64,000 nucleotides of DNA from Pedobacter petrophilus (lineage in GTDB: Bacteria > Bacteroidota > Bacteroidia > Sphingobacteriales > Sphingobacteriaceae), in assembly GCF_009674725.1 (NCBI RefSeq), contig NZ_WKKH01000017.1:41012-105011 (forward strand). The letters are read 5' to 3'. The notes beneath the pieces were generated by a model, which worked only from the letters and a program-made list of their open reading frames with translations, was not told the DNA's origin and did not search any database. Positions within the stretch are counted from its first letter, which is position 1; each line of letters starts with the position of its first letter. Both the position numbers and the translations under genes were made by a program. This document shows positions 25,631-35,656 of the stretch, piece after piece.

Positions 25631-27463
25631 TTAGTCGTTAAAGGCCTGCATGTCAATTAAACGCCTATATAATCCATTTTTAGTCATCAACTCATTATGG
25701 CTTCCACTTTCTATCACTTCACCTTTGTCAATTACAACGATTTTATCGGCATGTTGTATCGTACTTAAGCGGTGCGCAATAACGATTGAGGTGCGGTTTT
25801 TCATTAAATTATTTAAAGCATCCTGCACTAATTTTTCAGACTCTGTATCTAATGCTGAGGTAGCTTCATCTAAAAGCATGATTGGCGGGTTGGCTAAAAC
25901 TGCTCTGGCAATACAAACCCGTTGCTTTTGCCCACCTGATAATTTATTGCCTCTATCGCCAACATTAGTTTGATAACCGTTCTCTGTGTTCAAAATAAAA
26001 TCGTGTGCATTGGCAATTTTCGCTGCTGCAATAACTTCCTCCTCGGTGGCATCTGGTTTAGCAAAGGCAATATTATTAAAAATACTGTCGTTAAACAGAA
26101 ACGATTCCTGGTTAACTGTTCCCATTTGTGCCCTGATACTTTCTACAGTAAGGTCTCTATAATCGTGACCATCAATTTTGATCGTTCCTGATTTTGGATC
26201 ATGAAAACGAGGGATTAGGTCCATTAATGTGCTTTTTCCGCCTCCAGAGGGGCCTACAAGAGCCAGAGTTTGTCCTTTTTCTATATTGATATTAATGTTA
26301 TTTAATACCTGCTTATCGCCATAAAAGAATGAAACATTTTCAAAAGTTAGTACATTACTGAAATCAGCCAATACTTCTGCGTTATTTTTATTTACTAGAG
26401 CTGGTTTGGTGTCAATAAGGTCTAAAACGCGTTCACCGGCTGCAATACCTGAGTGTATTCCACTAAATGAATCTGTTAATGCTTTTGCAGGGCGCATAAC
26501 CTGAGAAAAAATAGCGATATAGGCAATAAAGTCTGAGGCAGAGAGCGCGTTGCTCTCCTTATTTATAATAAGAGATCCTCCATACCAAACAATTGCTGCC
26601 ACCATTAATACGCCTAAAAATTCTGATACAGGAGAGCCTAATTGCTGTCGTCTAACCATTTTACGGTTTAAATTGGAATAATATATGTTTTCGTTGTCGA
26701 ACTTATCCTTTATCCGTTCTGTTGAATTGAAAGCTTTTATGATTTTAACCCCACTAAGCGCTTCGTCTAAAAAACCAATCATTTTGGCAAAAGACTCGTG
26801 AGCTTCTTTAGCTTGTTGTTTTAACCTTTTAACTATTTTACTAATGATAAAAGCTGATACTGGAATTACTAATAGTGAAAAGAAAGTCAGTTTCGCTGAA
26901 ATATTAAATAGCAGAAAAACATAAACAATTAAGGTTACCGGCTCTTTAAAAACAACCTGTAAAGTATTAGTAACGGTGAATTGTACCACTTGAACATCAG
27001 AAGCCACCTTGGAAATGATATCGCCCTTGCGTTCATTATTAAAAAAACCAACGTGCATATTCATCACATTGTTGAATACAGTTTTACGGAGATTTAATAG
27101 CGTATGTACCCTTAAATCTTCCATGTAACGCTGAGAGAAGTATTTAAAAAGATTTGATAATAGAACTGAAATTACAATTACGATACATACATAGCCTAAT
27201 GTTTTTGATTCACCATTAAGTGAGATTGATTCATTCACAAAATTTCTAAATTTACCAAGGATGTCAAACGATGAAATAGCCTTGTCTGTTAATGTTTCTG
27301 TTTTTGGTGCATTTTTGTCACTCAATAGCGTTTCAAACAAAGGAGAAAGCAATGCAAGATTTAATGTACCGAAAAGAATAGATAATAAGGTTGCAATAAC
27401 ATAAGGGATTGCAAACTTTTCTATGGGCTTGGCAAATGATAATAAACGAAAATAAGTTTTCAT
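25631..27463 (-). CDS. MsbA-like ABC transporter, fused membrane and ATPase domains
   Basis: 610 residues. An exporter-type membrane domain of six helices (about 15-335) is followed by an ATPase: Walker A GPSGGGKST (404-412), signature LSGGQKQR, Walker B IMLLDEATSALD and switch IVIAHRLST. Homodimeric export of a lipid-linked glycan, lipid A or similar is the likely role given the glycosyltransferases on both sides. Promoter at 27533-27560; probably leads the operon with the next two genes. Confidence 0.92.
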   Translation of the reverse strand: MKTYFRLLSFAKPIEKFAIPYVIATLLSILFGTLNLALLSPLFETLLSDKNAPKTETLTDKAISSFDILGKFRNFVNESISLNGESKTLGYVCIVIVISVLLSNLFKYFSQRYMEDLRVHTLLNLRKTVFNNVMNMHVGFFNNERKGDIISKVASDVQVVQFTVTNTLQVVFKEPVTLIVYVFLLFNISAKLTFFSLLVIPVSAFIISKIVKRLKQQAKEAHESFAKMIGFLDEALSGVKIIKAFNSTERIKDKFDNENIYYSNLNRKMVRRQQLGSPVSEFLGVLMVAAIVWYGGSLIINKESNALSASDFIAYIAIFSQVMRPAKALTDSFSGIHSGIAAGERVLDLIDTKPALVNKNNAEVLADFSNVLTFENVSFFYGDKQVLNNININIEKGQTLALVGPSGGGKSTLMDLIPRFHDPKSGTIKIDGHDYRDLTVESIRAQMGTVNQESFLFNDSIFNNIAFAKPDATEEEVIAAAKIANAHDFILNTENGYQTNVGDRGNKLSGGQKQRVCIARAVLANPPIMLLDEATSALDTESEKLVQDALNNLMKNRTSIVIAHRLSTIQHADKIVVIDKGEVIESGSHNELMTKNGLYRRLIDMQAFND

Positions 27464-27532
27464 TATGTATTGTATAATATAACGGAACTAAGGGAAGTAC
27501 CTAGCCGTAAAAAAAATATAATAAGATTCAGG

Positions 27533-27560
27533 CAAATGTACGGTTTTTCATATAGATCAA
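27533..27560 (-). promoter_or_regulatory. Promoter of the ABC exporter operon
   Basis: Minus strand TTG (27558-27560), 17-nt spacer, TACATTTG (27533-27540), the exact -7 consensus, about 70 bp before the ATG. Confidence 0.55.
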
Positions 27561-27700
27561 TAAGATGATAGAAATCTTAGATAATTAAAATTACAATTCT
27601 TAGTTTTAGAATGGCGGTATATGCCGTTTACGAGTGATTTATACAATAATTGAGCACTAGGATTTAACTGCAACAATTGAAAGGTTTCTGATATGAAAAA

Positions 27701-28759
27701 TTATTTATGAAGTATTTCTTGATATAGATCTAAATACTGGTTTGCTGTTATTTTCCAAGAAAATTTTTCAGCCTGGACAATCGCCTCTTTATTTCGATCA
27801 TTTTGAGTAAAATCAATCAGCCCTTTTTTAAATACATCCTGCATGTGTTCAGGCTCAAAACTGTCAAAGTAATAAGCAACATCACCACCTACTTCGGGGA
27901 GTGAAGTGAATTTTGATAAGAATACTGGTTTGCCAAAATGCATGGCTTCAATTACAGGAAGACCAAAACCTTCAGCTATTGAAGGAAATAAGAAAGCGCT
28001 ACAGTTTTTATAATACCATGCCTTATCTTCATCACTGATCTGTCCTATAATGTGTACCCTGTTTTGACAATTGTATTTTTTTGCCTCTTCTAAAATACGC
28101 TCTTTATGTGGTGTTTCTCTTCCGGCAATTACCAGTTCAAAATCATTATCCTTTAATAAAGCTGGCAATAAATGAAATCCTTTTTGAACTGATAGCAAGC
28201 CAATAGTGAATAAAAACTTCTTTCCTGGTTTAAAAGCAGGCTGATGATTTTCATCAGAAATCAATTTATCGGCGCCATTGTAAATTACACTGATTTTGTT
28301 TGAGGCTTCAGGGAAATAATGTTTAACGTCGTTGGCTACAAACTCAGAAATACAAACTATATTATCGCACTGCGAAATGAGTTTGCCTAGTTTTTTCAAA
28401 TAAACTTTAATTCTATGCGGTCTGCTGAATTTTAAATGCACCTTATTCATATCATGAATAGTCATGATTTTCTTGGCATTAACCCTGTTTGGCCTCAATC
28501 TGCAAGTTTGATCAGAAAGATGTACTACATCGAAATCATTCTTTTGCCTAAAAAATAATCTGTCAAGTTTGGTTAGGTAAATAATATCAACTAGCCCATT
28601 AAATAAATATTGCGTTTTTTTAAATAGATAATATTTAAGCGTAAATTTTCCATGATTTTCTTGAATCAGTGCGTCTCCAAGCCCCTTTCCAAAAGAAAAG
28701 TAGCCACAATTGGCGTCTTTCATTGAATCAAAAGTTACTAAAACTGAAGGTTTTGACAT
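27701..28759 (-). CDS. Glycosyltransferase family 4 (GT1 domain)
   Basis: 352 residues, GT-B fold. KKIMTIHDMNKVHLKF and NIVCISEFVANDVKHYFP (about 127-144) form the N-terminal acceptor domain; the donor domain has FLFTIGLLSVQKGFHLLPAL (about 183-202), and the E-x7-E type motif in FPSIAEGFGLPVIEAMHFGKPV. Mannosyl- or similar transferase for surface glycan; donor not predictable. Same strand as the rest of the cluster, 237 bp upstream of the ABC gene. Confidence 0.9.
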   Translation of the reverse strand: MSKPSVLVTFDSMKDANCGYFSFGKGLGDALIQENHGKFTLKYYLFKKTQYLFNGLVDIIYLTKLDRLFFRQKNDFDVVHLSDQTCRLRPNRVNAKKIMTIHDMNKVHLKFSRPHRIKVYLKKLGKLISQCDNIVCISEFVANDVKHYFPEASNKISVIYNGADKLISDENHQPAFKPGKKFLFTIGLLSVQKGFHLLPALLKDNDFELVIAGRETPHKERILEEAKKYNCQNRVHIIGQISDEDKAWYYKNCSAFLFPSIAEGFGLPVIEAMHFGKPVFLSKFTSLPEVGGDVAYYFDSFEPEHMQDVFKKGLIDFTQNDRNKEAIVQAEKFSWKITANQYLDLYQEILHK

Positions 28760-28832
28760 TCTAATAGTTTACTTGATGAGCCTATATAAAGGTAACACTT
28801 TTTAAAAATGACTAATATTGATCTTTTATAAC

Positions 28833-29711
28833 TTACTTCACAATTTTGTAGTTTCGGTATTCAAACAAACGCAATCCGGTTAAATCTTCAATTTTTTGCA
28901 GCAACTTTCTTCTGAAATTCATTTTAGGGGTTTCCCTGGTTAAATCTTTTTCAAATTTCCAGTTTGCAGCGGCAATTCTTTCTTTCATCACTTTCGGATG
29001 TGTGCCTTTAAAATGCACTAATCGATCTGCATTATGCATATCAAACGTTTCCTGAACAGGAAAATTTTCCTCAATCCATTCTTCGGTTTGATAAAATTGA
29101 TTAAAATTACGAACCTTTCCCTGTAAACCCTTGGGCGGTTTCACCCAACCGTAGTGATAAATATAAGCATCAATTAATTTAACTTTAAGCTTTCTGTTGT
29201 CAATTCTAAAGCCTTGCGCATCACGATAAGAATGAATGCCGGGCAAATTTTTTAAGATTCTAACTTCTCTACGGTACCAACGGCGTGACTCTGCGAGGTA
29301 ATCATACGACGCGTAAAAGTGTTTATATTTTAATAGTAACGCTTCAATGTTGTCGTTTTTGAGTTCAGCTTCCATTTCATTTTTAATCAAGGGAAGATAA
29401 TCTTCATGAATCGCCTCATCACCCTGAATGTAAATCATCCAGTCGGTATCCTTTGAAATGGCTGCAATTGCTTTATTGGTTTCGTCTGCAAAAACCCGCC
29501 CGCCTTCGCGAATGGATTCATCCCAAATGGTATCAATAATTCGTATTTTTTTAGGATCAATGCTTTTTACCAATTCAGCGGTTTCATCGGTAGAATTTCC
29601 GAGCGCCACTACAAACTCATTGCATAAAGGAAGAACAGATCGTATCGCCTCTTTTGCAGGATAGTCGTTTACAATTACATTTCTTAAAAAGGTAAACCCC
29701 GTAACTTTCAT
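28833..29711 (-). CDS. Glycosyltransferase family 2-like
   Basis: 292 residues. GT-A features: GFTFLRNVIVNDYPAKEAI (4-22), VALGNSTDET, and an acidic metal site in IYIQGDEAIHEDYL (about 93-106). The C-terminal half (KGLQGKVRNFNQFYQTEEW onward) is the usual form of a Bacteroidota GT2 subgroup often found beside LPS-core genes. It is the first gene of the cluster on the minus strand and is divergent from meaB. Confidence 0.8.
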   Translation of the reverse strand: MKVTGFTFLRNVIVNDYPAKEAIRSVLPLCNEFVVALGNSTDETAELVKSIDPKKIRIIDTIWDESIREGGRVFADETNKAIAAISKDTDWMIYIQGDEAIHEDYLPLIKNEMEAELKNDNIEALLLKYKHFYASYDYLAESRRWYRREVRILKNLPGIHSYRDAQGFRIDNRKLKVKLIDAYIYHYGWVKPPKGLQGKVRNFNQFYQTEEWIEENFPVQETFDMHNADRLVHFKGTHPKVMKERIAAANWKFEKDLTRETPKMNFRRKLLQKIEDLTGLRLFEYRNYKIVK

Positions 29712-29864
29712 CTGTTTAAATGTGTTTTTAGCGGTAATGAAGCTATCATGATTTGTTGATAAGTTCCCTGCGGGTTTTGGTAAATCATGATGGTTTCATT
29801 CAGTCTTTATTATTGCGCTTTGTGGCTTATAATTTTGTTAATTTGTACAAAGATAGTTTTATTG

Positions 29865-30782
29865 ATGAATACCCCTCTATCCATTTTAAGCGAAGTTAAA
29901 CAAGGTAATTACAAGGTTCTGGCCAGAACGCTAACCCTTGTGGAGAACGATATATCGCCTGCAGACTCCATTCTGAAGAATCTGGATAGTCGCTCTGGTA
30001 CGCCTGTGATTGGTATTACTGGTCCGCCGGGAGCCGGGAAAAGTACTTTAGTAAGTGCGATTACTAATTTTTTTACACAACAGAATAAAAGAATCGCCAT
30101 TTTAGCAATCGACCCAACTTCGCCATTTAACTTTGGCGCTTTGCTGGGTGATAGAATAAGGATGGCCAGTCAGTTTAACCATCCGAATGTTTTTATCCGC
30201 TCTTTGGCAACCCGGGGCGCTCTGGGCGGTATTTCTGCTAAAACGATAGAAATGGTTGATGTATTAAAGGCATCAAATTTTGATCTGATATTCATAGAAA
30301 CCGTTGGAGTAGGGCAGTCGGAAGTAGAGATAGCCGGACTCGCGGATAAAACCATTGTAGTTCTGGTGCCTGAATCTGGAGATGAAGTGCAAAATATTAA
30401 GTCTGGACTAATGGAAATTGCGGATTGCTTTGTGGTGAATAAGGCAGATCGTGATGGAGCAGATACTTTTGCAAATAATTTAAAGAAAATTGTACACCAA
30501 GGAGTGAAATCAATTCCGATTTTAAAAACCGTTGCGGATAAAGATCTTGGAGTAGAAGCACTATGTGATTGGATTGTAAAGCCGATTGTAAACACCAATC
30601 AACGGAAAGAATTTCTTTTTGCAGAAAAGGCCTGGAAGATTATTCAAAATCATAAAATGCAGGCAGTTGATAAACCTAAACTTAGGGCTGGTATAAAGGA
30701 AGCCTTGCTTCAAGAAGACTTTAATATCTATCGCTTTGCAGAAGCATTTGCCGCTACTTGTATGATTAATGCGAAGCACTGA
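29865..30782 (+). CDS. meaB: Methylmalonyl-CoA mutase-associated GTPase MeaB
   Basis: G3E-family GTPase that protects and reloads B12-dependent methylmalonyl-CoA mutase. 305 residues from ATG 29865: P-loop GITGPPGAGKSTL (50-62), ILAIDPTSPF, switch region FIETVGVGQSE and base-specificity NKAD. An in-frame ATG at 29787 would add 26 hydrophobic residues not found in MeaB, so the later start is chosen; a TAATTTTG box at 29830-29837 agrees. The mutase genes are not in this window. Confidence 0.93.
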   Translation: MNTPLSILSEVKQGNYKVLARTLTLVENDISPADSILKNLDSRSGTPVIGITGPPGAGKSTLVSAITNFFTQQNKRIAILAIDPTSPFNFGALLGDRIRMASQFNHPNVFIRSLATRGALGGISAKTIEMVDVLKASNFDLIFIETVGVGQSEVEIAGLADKTIVVLVPESGDEVQNIKSGLMEIADCFVVNKADRDGADTFANNLKKIVHQGVKSIPILKTVADKDLGVEALCDWIVKPIVNTNQRKEFLFAEKAWKIIQNHKMQAVDKPKLRAGIKEALLQEDFNIYRFAEAFAATCMINAKH

Positions 30783-30981
30783 TTGTTTTTATTTGCTATA
30801 GTGGGGAAGTAAGTTGATGATTTTAGCATAAAAAACGATGCAAAACCGTGGTTCTGATTGAGGTTAATGATTAGATTTCTAGGGAATTCGAACATTTTAT
30901 TTTTTATTTTAAGTTAAAATATAGCTTAACAGCCAGTAAGACAGTGCATTTAGCTATTATTTAAATTTTTCAAATAAAAAA

Positions 30982-31012
30982 TTGATTTATAGTTATTTAA
31001 CTGTTATCTTTG
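30982..31012 (+). promoter_or_regulatory. Promoter of the cold-shock gene
   Basis: TTG (30982-30984), 20-nt spacer, TATCTTTG (31005-31012). Exact match; the leader would be only about 18 nt, unlike the long thermosensing leader of E. coli cspA. Confidence 0.75.
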
Positions 31013-31034
31013 GTACAAATTAAAATACAATATA

Positions 31035-31226
31035 ATGCAACAAGGAACAGTAAAATTTTTTAATGAAACTAAAGGTTTCGGATTTATCACTCCATCTAAT
31101 GGCGATGCCGAAATTTTTGTTCATGCTTCAGGCTTAATCGACAACATTCGCGAGAATGATACCGTAAACTACGATGTAGAAGAAGGTAGAAAAGGCCTTA
31201 ACGCGGTAAATGTTAAAGTAGCTTAA
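31035..31226 (+). CDS. Cold-shock domain protein
   Basis: 63-residue OB-fold protein that melts RNA secondary structure. RNP1 is KGFGFITP (15-22) and RNP2 is EIFVHASGL (29-37). Begins MQQGTVKFFNETKGFG as in Bacteroidota CspA-type proteins. Single gene with its own promoter and terminator. Confidence 0.96.
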   Translation: MQQGTVKFFNETKGFGFITPSNGDAEIFVHASGLIDNIRENDTVNYDVEEGRKGLNAVNVKVA

Positions 31227-31250
31227 GAAAACTCGAACACATAAATCGTT

Positions 31251-31285
31251 AAAAAGTCCCGATGCAAATCGGGACTTTTTTTATG
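31251..31285 (+). terminator. Terminator of the cold-shock gene
   Basis: Perfect 13-bp stem AAAAAGTCCCGAT / ATCGGGACTTTTT with a GCAA loop and continued T-run. Likely works on both strands, also serving the convergent GxxExxY gene. Confidence 0.95.
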
Positions 31286-31308
31286 TCCAAAATTTTGAAT
31301 AAAAGTGA

Positions 31309-31712
31309 TTAATCGGCTAGAATTTTGTAATATTCATTAACAAATGGTTTGAGGGATTTGGTAATATTATCCGTAAAGAAGTTTATCAGCAGGCCTTGTG
31401 GAGCATTTAATAATTTCATATACGTTAAAATCTGCGCTTCATGAATAGGTAGTAATTGTTCAACAGTTTTCAGTTCTACAACAATGCAATCATCTACCAA
31501 AAGATCGACTCTGAGGTCAACGTTGATTAGCAGGTCATCATATTCAACAGGTACTAATGCTTGTTTTTTTCTTGATGTCCATTCTTTTCTAATTCATAAC
31601 TTAAGCATTTTTCGTATACGCTTTCCAGTAGGCCAGGGCCTAAGTACTTGTGCACGCGAATGGCGTAGCCAATTATGTCATAAGACAATTGTTTCACTTC
31701 CTTTTTTGTCAT
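31309..31712 (-). pseudogene. GxxExxY (PDDEXK-like) protein gene, split by a one-base deletion in an A-run
   Basis: The N-terminal part (ATG at 31712) reads MTKKEVKQLSYDIIGYAIRV, then HKYLGPGLLESVYEKCL, the GxxExxY signature, and hits a stop at 31554-31556. The rest continues in another frame as DDLLINVDLRVDLLVDDCIV, then VELKTVEQLLPIHEAQILTY, to a stop at 31309. Adding one A to the A7 run (T7 at 31564-31570 on plus) restores one 134-residue protein of normal family length. The family has a PD-(D/E)XK nuclease-like fold, with the DLLVDD and VELK motifs both intact here. A sequencing error or slippage at the run is possible. Confidence 0.85.
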
Positions 31713-31853
31713 CGTTTCTAAGGTTATAATTATTAATAATTGATACCATAGGGATGATTTTCATGATTATTATAAAAATAAATATCGTCAATTTTAGGTT
31801 GGTTGGTATAAATGATTTAAAATTAAAGATCAATATGTTATGATTAAAAGGTT

Positions 31854-32679
31854 TTAACCATTAAGGAGATAAGGACATTTAATGTAATAAAATACCAAAA
31901 TGCAATTGTAAAACTTAATGCCTTAATGCTTCAATTTTTTATGGTGAGTAAAGAATTTTGAAGTTTATTTAACCATTAAGGAGATAAAGATATTTTTAAC
32001 GTAATAAAATACCAAAATGCAATTGTAAAACTTAATGCCTTAATGTTTCAAATTTTTATGTGAGTAAAGAATTTTGAAGTTTATTTAACCATTAAGGAGA
32101 TAAGGACATTTTTAATGTAATAAAATACGAGAATGCAATTGTAAAAACTTAATGCCTTAATGTCTCAATATTTAGGCTAAGTAAAGAATTTTGAAGTTAT
32201 TTAACCATTAAGGAGATAAGGACATTTTTAATGTAATGAAATACGAAAACGCAATTGTACAACTTAATGCCTTAATGTTTCAATTTTTTATGGTGAGTAA
32301 AGAATTTTGAAGTTTATTTAACCATTAAGGAGATAAGGACATTTTTAATGTAATGAAATACGAAAACGCAATTGTACAACTTAATGCCTTAATGTTTCAA
32401 TTTTTTATGGTGAGTAAAGAATTTTGAAGTTTATTAACCATTAAGGAGATAAGGACATTTAATGTAATAAAATACCAAAATGCAATTGTAAAACTTAATG
32501 CCTTAATGTTTCAATATTTAGGCTAAATAAAGAGTTTTGAAGTTTATTTAACCATTAAGGACTTTTTAATGCATCAAAATACCAAAACGCAATTGTACAA
32601 CTTAATGCCTTAATGTTTCAATATTTAGGCTAAATAAAGAGTTTTTGAAGTTATTTAACCATTAAGGAATTAAAACCTG
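31854..32679. repeat. Tandem array of seven ~115-bp units plus a partial eighth
   Basis: Units start with TTAACCATTAAGG at 31854, 31969, 32085, 32201, 32318, 32434, 32548 and (partial) 32655; lengths 115, 116, 116, 117, 116, 114 and 107. Each has inverted arms CATTAAGG near the start and CCTTAATG about 55 bp later, with a small ACATTtttAATGT hairpin between. Units 4 and 5 look identical; units 3, 6 and 7 carry another right flank (ATATTTAGGCTAA instead of TTTTTTATGGTGA). No open reading frame and no unique spacers. Confidence 0.95.
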
Positions 32680-32874
32680 CGCACAGTATAATCAGTGACT
32701 TTTTACCGTTAAGGACGCATGTTATGAAAGTTATATATCTAGAATACCTTTCGCAAAACCTTTAAAAAGTGAGTAATTCTTTCAATTTATTTCGTTTCTG
32801 ACTTAGAATGTTTCTAAATAAATGTTTTATCGCCCTTTTGTCATAATCATTTATAAACTGAACTCATAATTAGA

Positions 32875-32882
32875 TACTTTTG
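32875..32882 (+). promoter_or_regulatory. -7 box of the sdhCAB promoter
   Basis: TACTTTTG is an exact TAnnTTTG match 29 bp before the sdhC ATG. The -33 TTG is not at consensus distance, as is common for regulated Bacteroidota promoters. Confidence 0.5.
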
Positions 32883-32911
32883 CAAGAAATTTAGATATAA
32901 ATCCTAATCAA

Positions 32912-33592
32912 ATGAGTGGTTTCGGAAATGCTCTTTCTTCATCAATAGGAAAGAAATTCATTATGGGTATTACAGGTATATTCCTGATACTTTTTTTAAT
33001 TGTACACTGCGGTATTAACGCATTAATTTTTATTAACGATGGTGGTTTAACCTTCAACGTTGGTGCTCACTTTATGGCAACCAACTGGATTATCAGAGCT
33101 GGTGAGATCGTTTTGTTTATCGGATTATTGGTGCACATTTTCCAGGCTTTGAGGTTGACATTGGAAAATCGTAAAGCAAGGCCAGTTAGGTATGCGGTGA
33201 ATGATGGACAGGCAAACAGTAAATGGTATAGCCGTTCTATGGGCCTGTTGGGTACATTATTACTCATCTTTTTAGTGATTCATTTGAAAGATTTTTGGGT
33301 CGTTTCCCGTTTTACCGGAATCCCAACAGTTGATGCAAACGGACATGAGGATTTGTATGCAGTGATGAAAGAAAAATTTCAGGATCCGGTACGCGTAGTC
33401 ATTTACATTCTATCTATGTTTTCTCTGTGCTATCACTTATTGCATGGTTTCGCTTCGGCTTTCCAGACAATGGGTTGGAATCACTCCAAATATAACGGTA
33501 TCATTAAGGGAGCTAGTGTTTGGTATTCAATCATCATTTCAATTCTGTTCGCATTGATGCCAATTGCAGTTTACACCGGTTTAATTAATTAG
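32912..33592 (+). CDS. sdhC: Succinate dehydrogenase cytochrome b subunit
   Basis: 226-residue membrane anchor of complex II / fumarate reductase, of the single-polypeptide, five-helix (B-type) class used in Bacteroidota. Helices near 18-40, 60-82, 108-128, 160-182 and 200-222; candidate heme ligands are H27 in FLIVHCGIN, H75 in LLVHIFQAL, H121 in LVIHLKD and H169 in CYHLLHGF. First in the sdhCAB operon, 18 bp before sdhA. Confidence 0.93.
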   Translation: MSGFGNALSSSIGKKFIMGITGIFLILFLIVHCGINALIFINDGGLTFNVGAHFMATNWIIRAGEIVLFIGLLVHIFQALRLTLENRKARPVRYAVNDGQANSKWYSRSMGLLGTLLLIFLVIHLKDFWVVSRFTGIPTVDANGHEDLYAVMKEKFQDPVRVVIYILSMFSLCYHLLHGFASAFQTMGWNHSKYNGIIKGASVWYSIIISILFALMPIAVYTGLIN

Positions 33593-33610
33593 TTTTAGCA
33601 CAAAAGAGAT

Positions 33611-35590
33611 ATGTCAGATATTAATTCAAATATACCAGAAGGCGAATTAACCAGTAAATGGACAAAATTTAAGTCTTCTGTGCCGTTGGTTAATCCATCG
33701 AACAAAAGAACTATTGAAATAATTATTGTTGGTTCAGGTTTAGCAGGCGCTTCGGCTGCAGCTACTCTAGCCGAAATGGGTTATAAAGTTAAATGTTTTT
33801 GTTTCCAGGATTCACCACGTAGGGCGCATTCTATTGCAGCTCAGGGTGGAATCAACGCAGCAAAAAATTATCAAAATGATGGCGATAGTACTTATCGTTT
33901 ATTTTATGATACGATTAAAGGCGGCGATTATCGTTCCCGCGAAGCCAATGTGCATCGTTTGGCTGAGGTAAGTGTAAATATTATCGATCAATGTGTTGCC
34001 CAAGGTGTTCCTTTAGCGCGTGAATATGGGGGCTTGTTAGATAACCGTTCATTCGGTGGTACACAAGTTCAACGTACTTTCTATGCTGCGGGTCAAACTG
34101 GTCAGCAGTTATTATTAGGCGCTTATTCTGCTTTAGAACGCCAGATAGGTATGGGTAAAGTAGAAATGTATACCCGCCATGAAATGCTTGAAGTTGTTAA
34201 GATTGATGGTAAAGCCCGTGGTATCATCGCCCGCAATCTAATTACTGGTGAAATCGAACGTCATTTCGGTCATGCAGTGGTATTAGGAACAGGTGGTTAT
34301 GGAAACGTATTCTATCTTTCTACCAATGCAATGGGCAGTAACGTAACGGCAGCCTGGAAAGCACACAAACAAGGTGCTTACTTTGCAAATCCTTGCTATA
34401 CACAAATTCACCCTACCTGTATCCCGGTTTCTGGTGATCATCAGTCTAAATTAACACTGATGTCTGAGTCGTTACGTAACGATGGACGGATTTGGGTACC
34501 TAAAAAGAAAGATGATGATCGTAAAGCTTCAGAGATCCCTGAAGATGAAAGAGATTATTACTTAGAGCGTCGTTACCCTGCTTTTGGTAACCTGGTTCCA
34601 CGTGATGTGGCATCTCGCGCAGCGAAAGAACGTTGTGATGCAGGTTACGGTGTAGGTAAGTCTAAATTGGCTGTTTATCTTGATTTCAAAGCAAATACAG
34701 AACGTTACGGTAAAATAGAAGCATCTAAGTCCGGGATTCATAATCCTGATAAAGAAACCTGTATGCGTTTGGGTACTGAAGTAGTTAAGGCGAAATATGG
34801 TAACCTTTTTGACATGTATGCGCAGATTACGGGAGAAAACCCTTACGAAACACCAATGCGTATATATCCTGCAGTTCACTATACCATGGGCGGGCTTTGG
34901 GTTGATTATAACTTAATGACTAACGTTGAAGGTTTATATTGTACTGGAGAGGCGAATTTCTCAGATCATGGTGCAAACCGTTTAGGTGCATCTGCTTTAA
35001 TGCAAGGTTTGGCTGATGGTTATTTCGTTTTACCGTATACAATTGGGGCTTATTTATCGAAAGAAATTTCTGTAAAAGCGATTTCAACGGATCATCCTGC
35101 ATTTGTAGAAGCTGAGCAAAGAGCGAAAGATATTTTAAATACTTTAGTTAATATTAAAGGAACGAAATCTGTAGATCATTTCCACAAACGTTTAGGCCAC
35201 ATTATGTGGGAGAAATGTGGTATGGCCCGGAGTGAGAAAGGTTTGAAGGAGGCTATTGAAGAAATCAGGGCATTACGTGCTGAATTCTGGAGCAATGTTC
35301 GTGTACCGGGATCTGCTGATGAGTTGAATACAGAACTGGAAAAAGCCGGTCGTGTTGCAGATTTCATTGAACTAGGTGAGCTGATGTGTATTGATGCATT
35401 AAACCGTAATGAAAGTTGTGGTGGTCACTTCCGTGAAGAATATCAAACTGAAGAAGGTGAAGCTTTACGTGATGATGAAAATTATGCATACGTAGCAGCC
35501 TGGGAATTTAAAGAAGGTGTAAAATTCGAACTTCACAAAGAAGAACTGAAGTTTGAAAATATTAAAGTAGCACAAAGAAGTTATAAATAG
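33611..35590 (+). CDS. sdhA: Succinate dehydrogenase / fumarate reductase flavoprotein subunit
   Basis: Catalytic FAD subunit, succinate to fumarate. 659 residues. FAD-binding [20 protein letters not shown] (37-56); covalent-FAD histidine H73 in [11 protein letters not shown]; substrate-site HPTCIP and the [20 protein letters not shown] region; C-terminal [15 protein letters not shown]. The insert pattern fits the B-type (Wolinella/Bacteroides-like) enzyme that can also reduce fumarate; direction depends on the quinone pool. Middle gene of the operon. Confidence 0.97.
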   Translation: MSDINSNIPEGELTSKWTKFKSSVPLVNPSNKRTIEIIIVGSGLAGASAAATLAEMGYKVKCFCFQDSPRRAHSIAAQGGINAAKNYQNDGDSTYRLFYDTIKGGDYRSREANVHRLAEVSVNIIDQCVAQGVPLAREYGGLLDNRSFGGTQVQRTFYAAGQTGQQLLLGAYSALERQIGMGKVEMYTRHEMLEVVKIDGKARGIIARNLITGEIERHFGHAVVLGTGGYGNVFYLSTNAMGSNVTAAWKAHKQGAYFANPCYTQIHPTCIPVSGDHQSKLTLMSESLRNDGRIWVPKKKDDDRKASEIPEDERDYYLERRYPAFGNLVPRDVASRAAKERCDAGYGVGKSKLAVYLDFKANTERYGKIEASKSGIHNPDKETCMRLGTEVVKAKYGNLFDMYAQITGENPYETPMRIYPAVHYTMGGLWVDYNLMTNVEGLYCTGEANFSDHGANRLGASALMQGLADGYFVLPYTIGAYLSKEISVKAISTDHPAFVEAEQRAKDILNTLVNIKGTKSVDHFHKRLGHIMWEKCGMARSEKGLKEAIEEIRALRAEFWSNVRVPGSADELNTELEKAGRVADFIELGELMCIDALNRNESCGGHFREEYQTEEGEALRDDENYAYVAAWEFKEGVKFELHKEELKFENIKVAQRSYK

Positions 35591-35656
35591 CAGAGCGCAT
35601 ATTGTATAGAGTTTCAAAGCTCAATGCACCATGCTCCCCGCCTAAATCTCAATATC

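Noticed and set aside
31854..32679. Tandem repeat as a CRISPR array
   Set aside because: The whole ~115-bp unit is repeated without unique spacers, and no cas genes are nearby.
34562..34879. Minus-strand frame inside sdhA
   Set aside because: Lies wholly in a conserved enzyme gene and has no family features.
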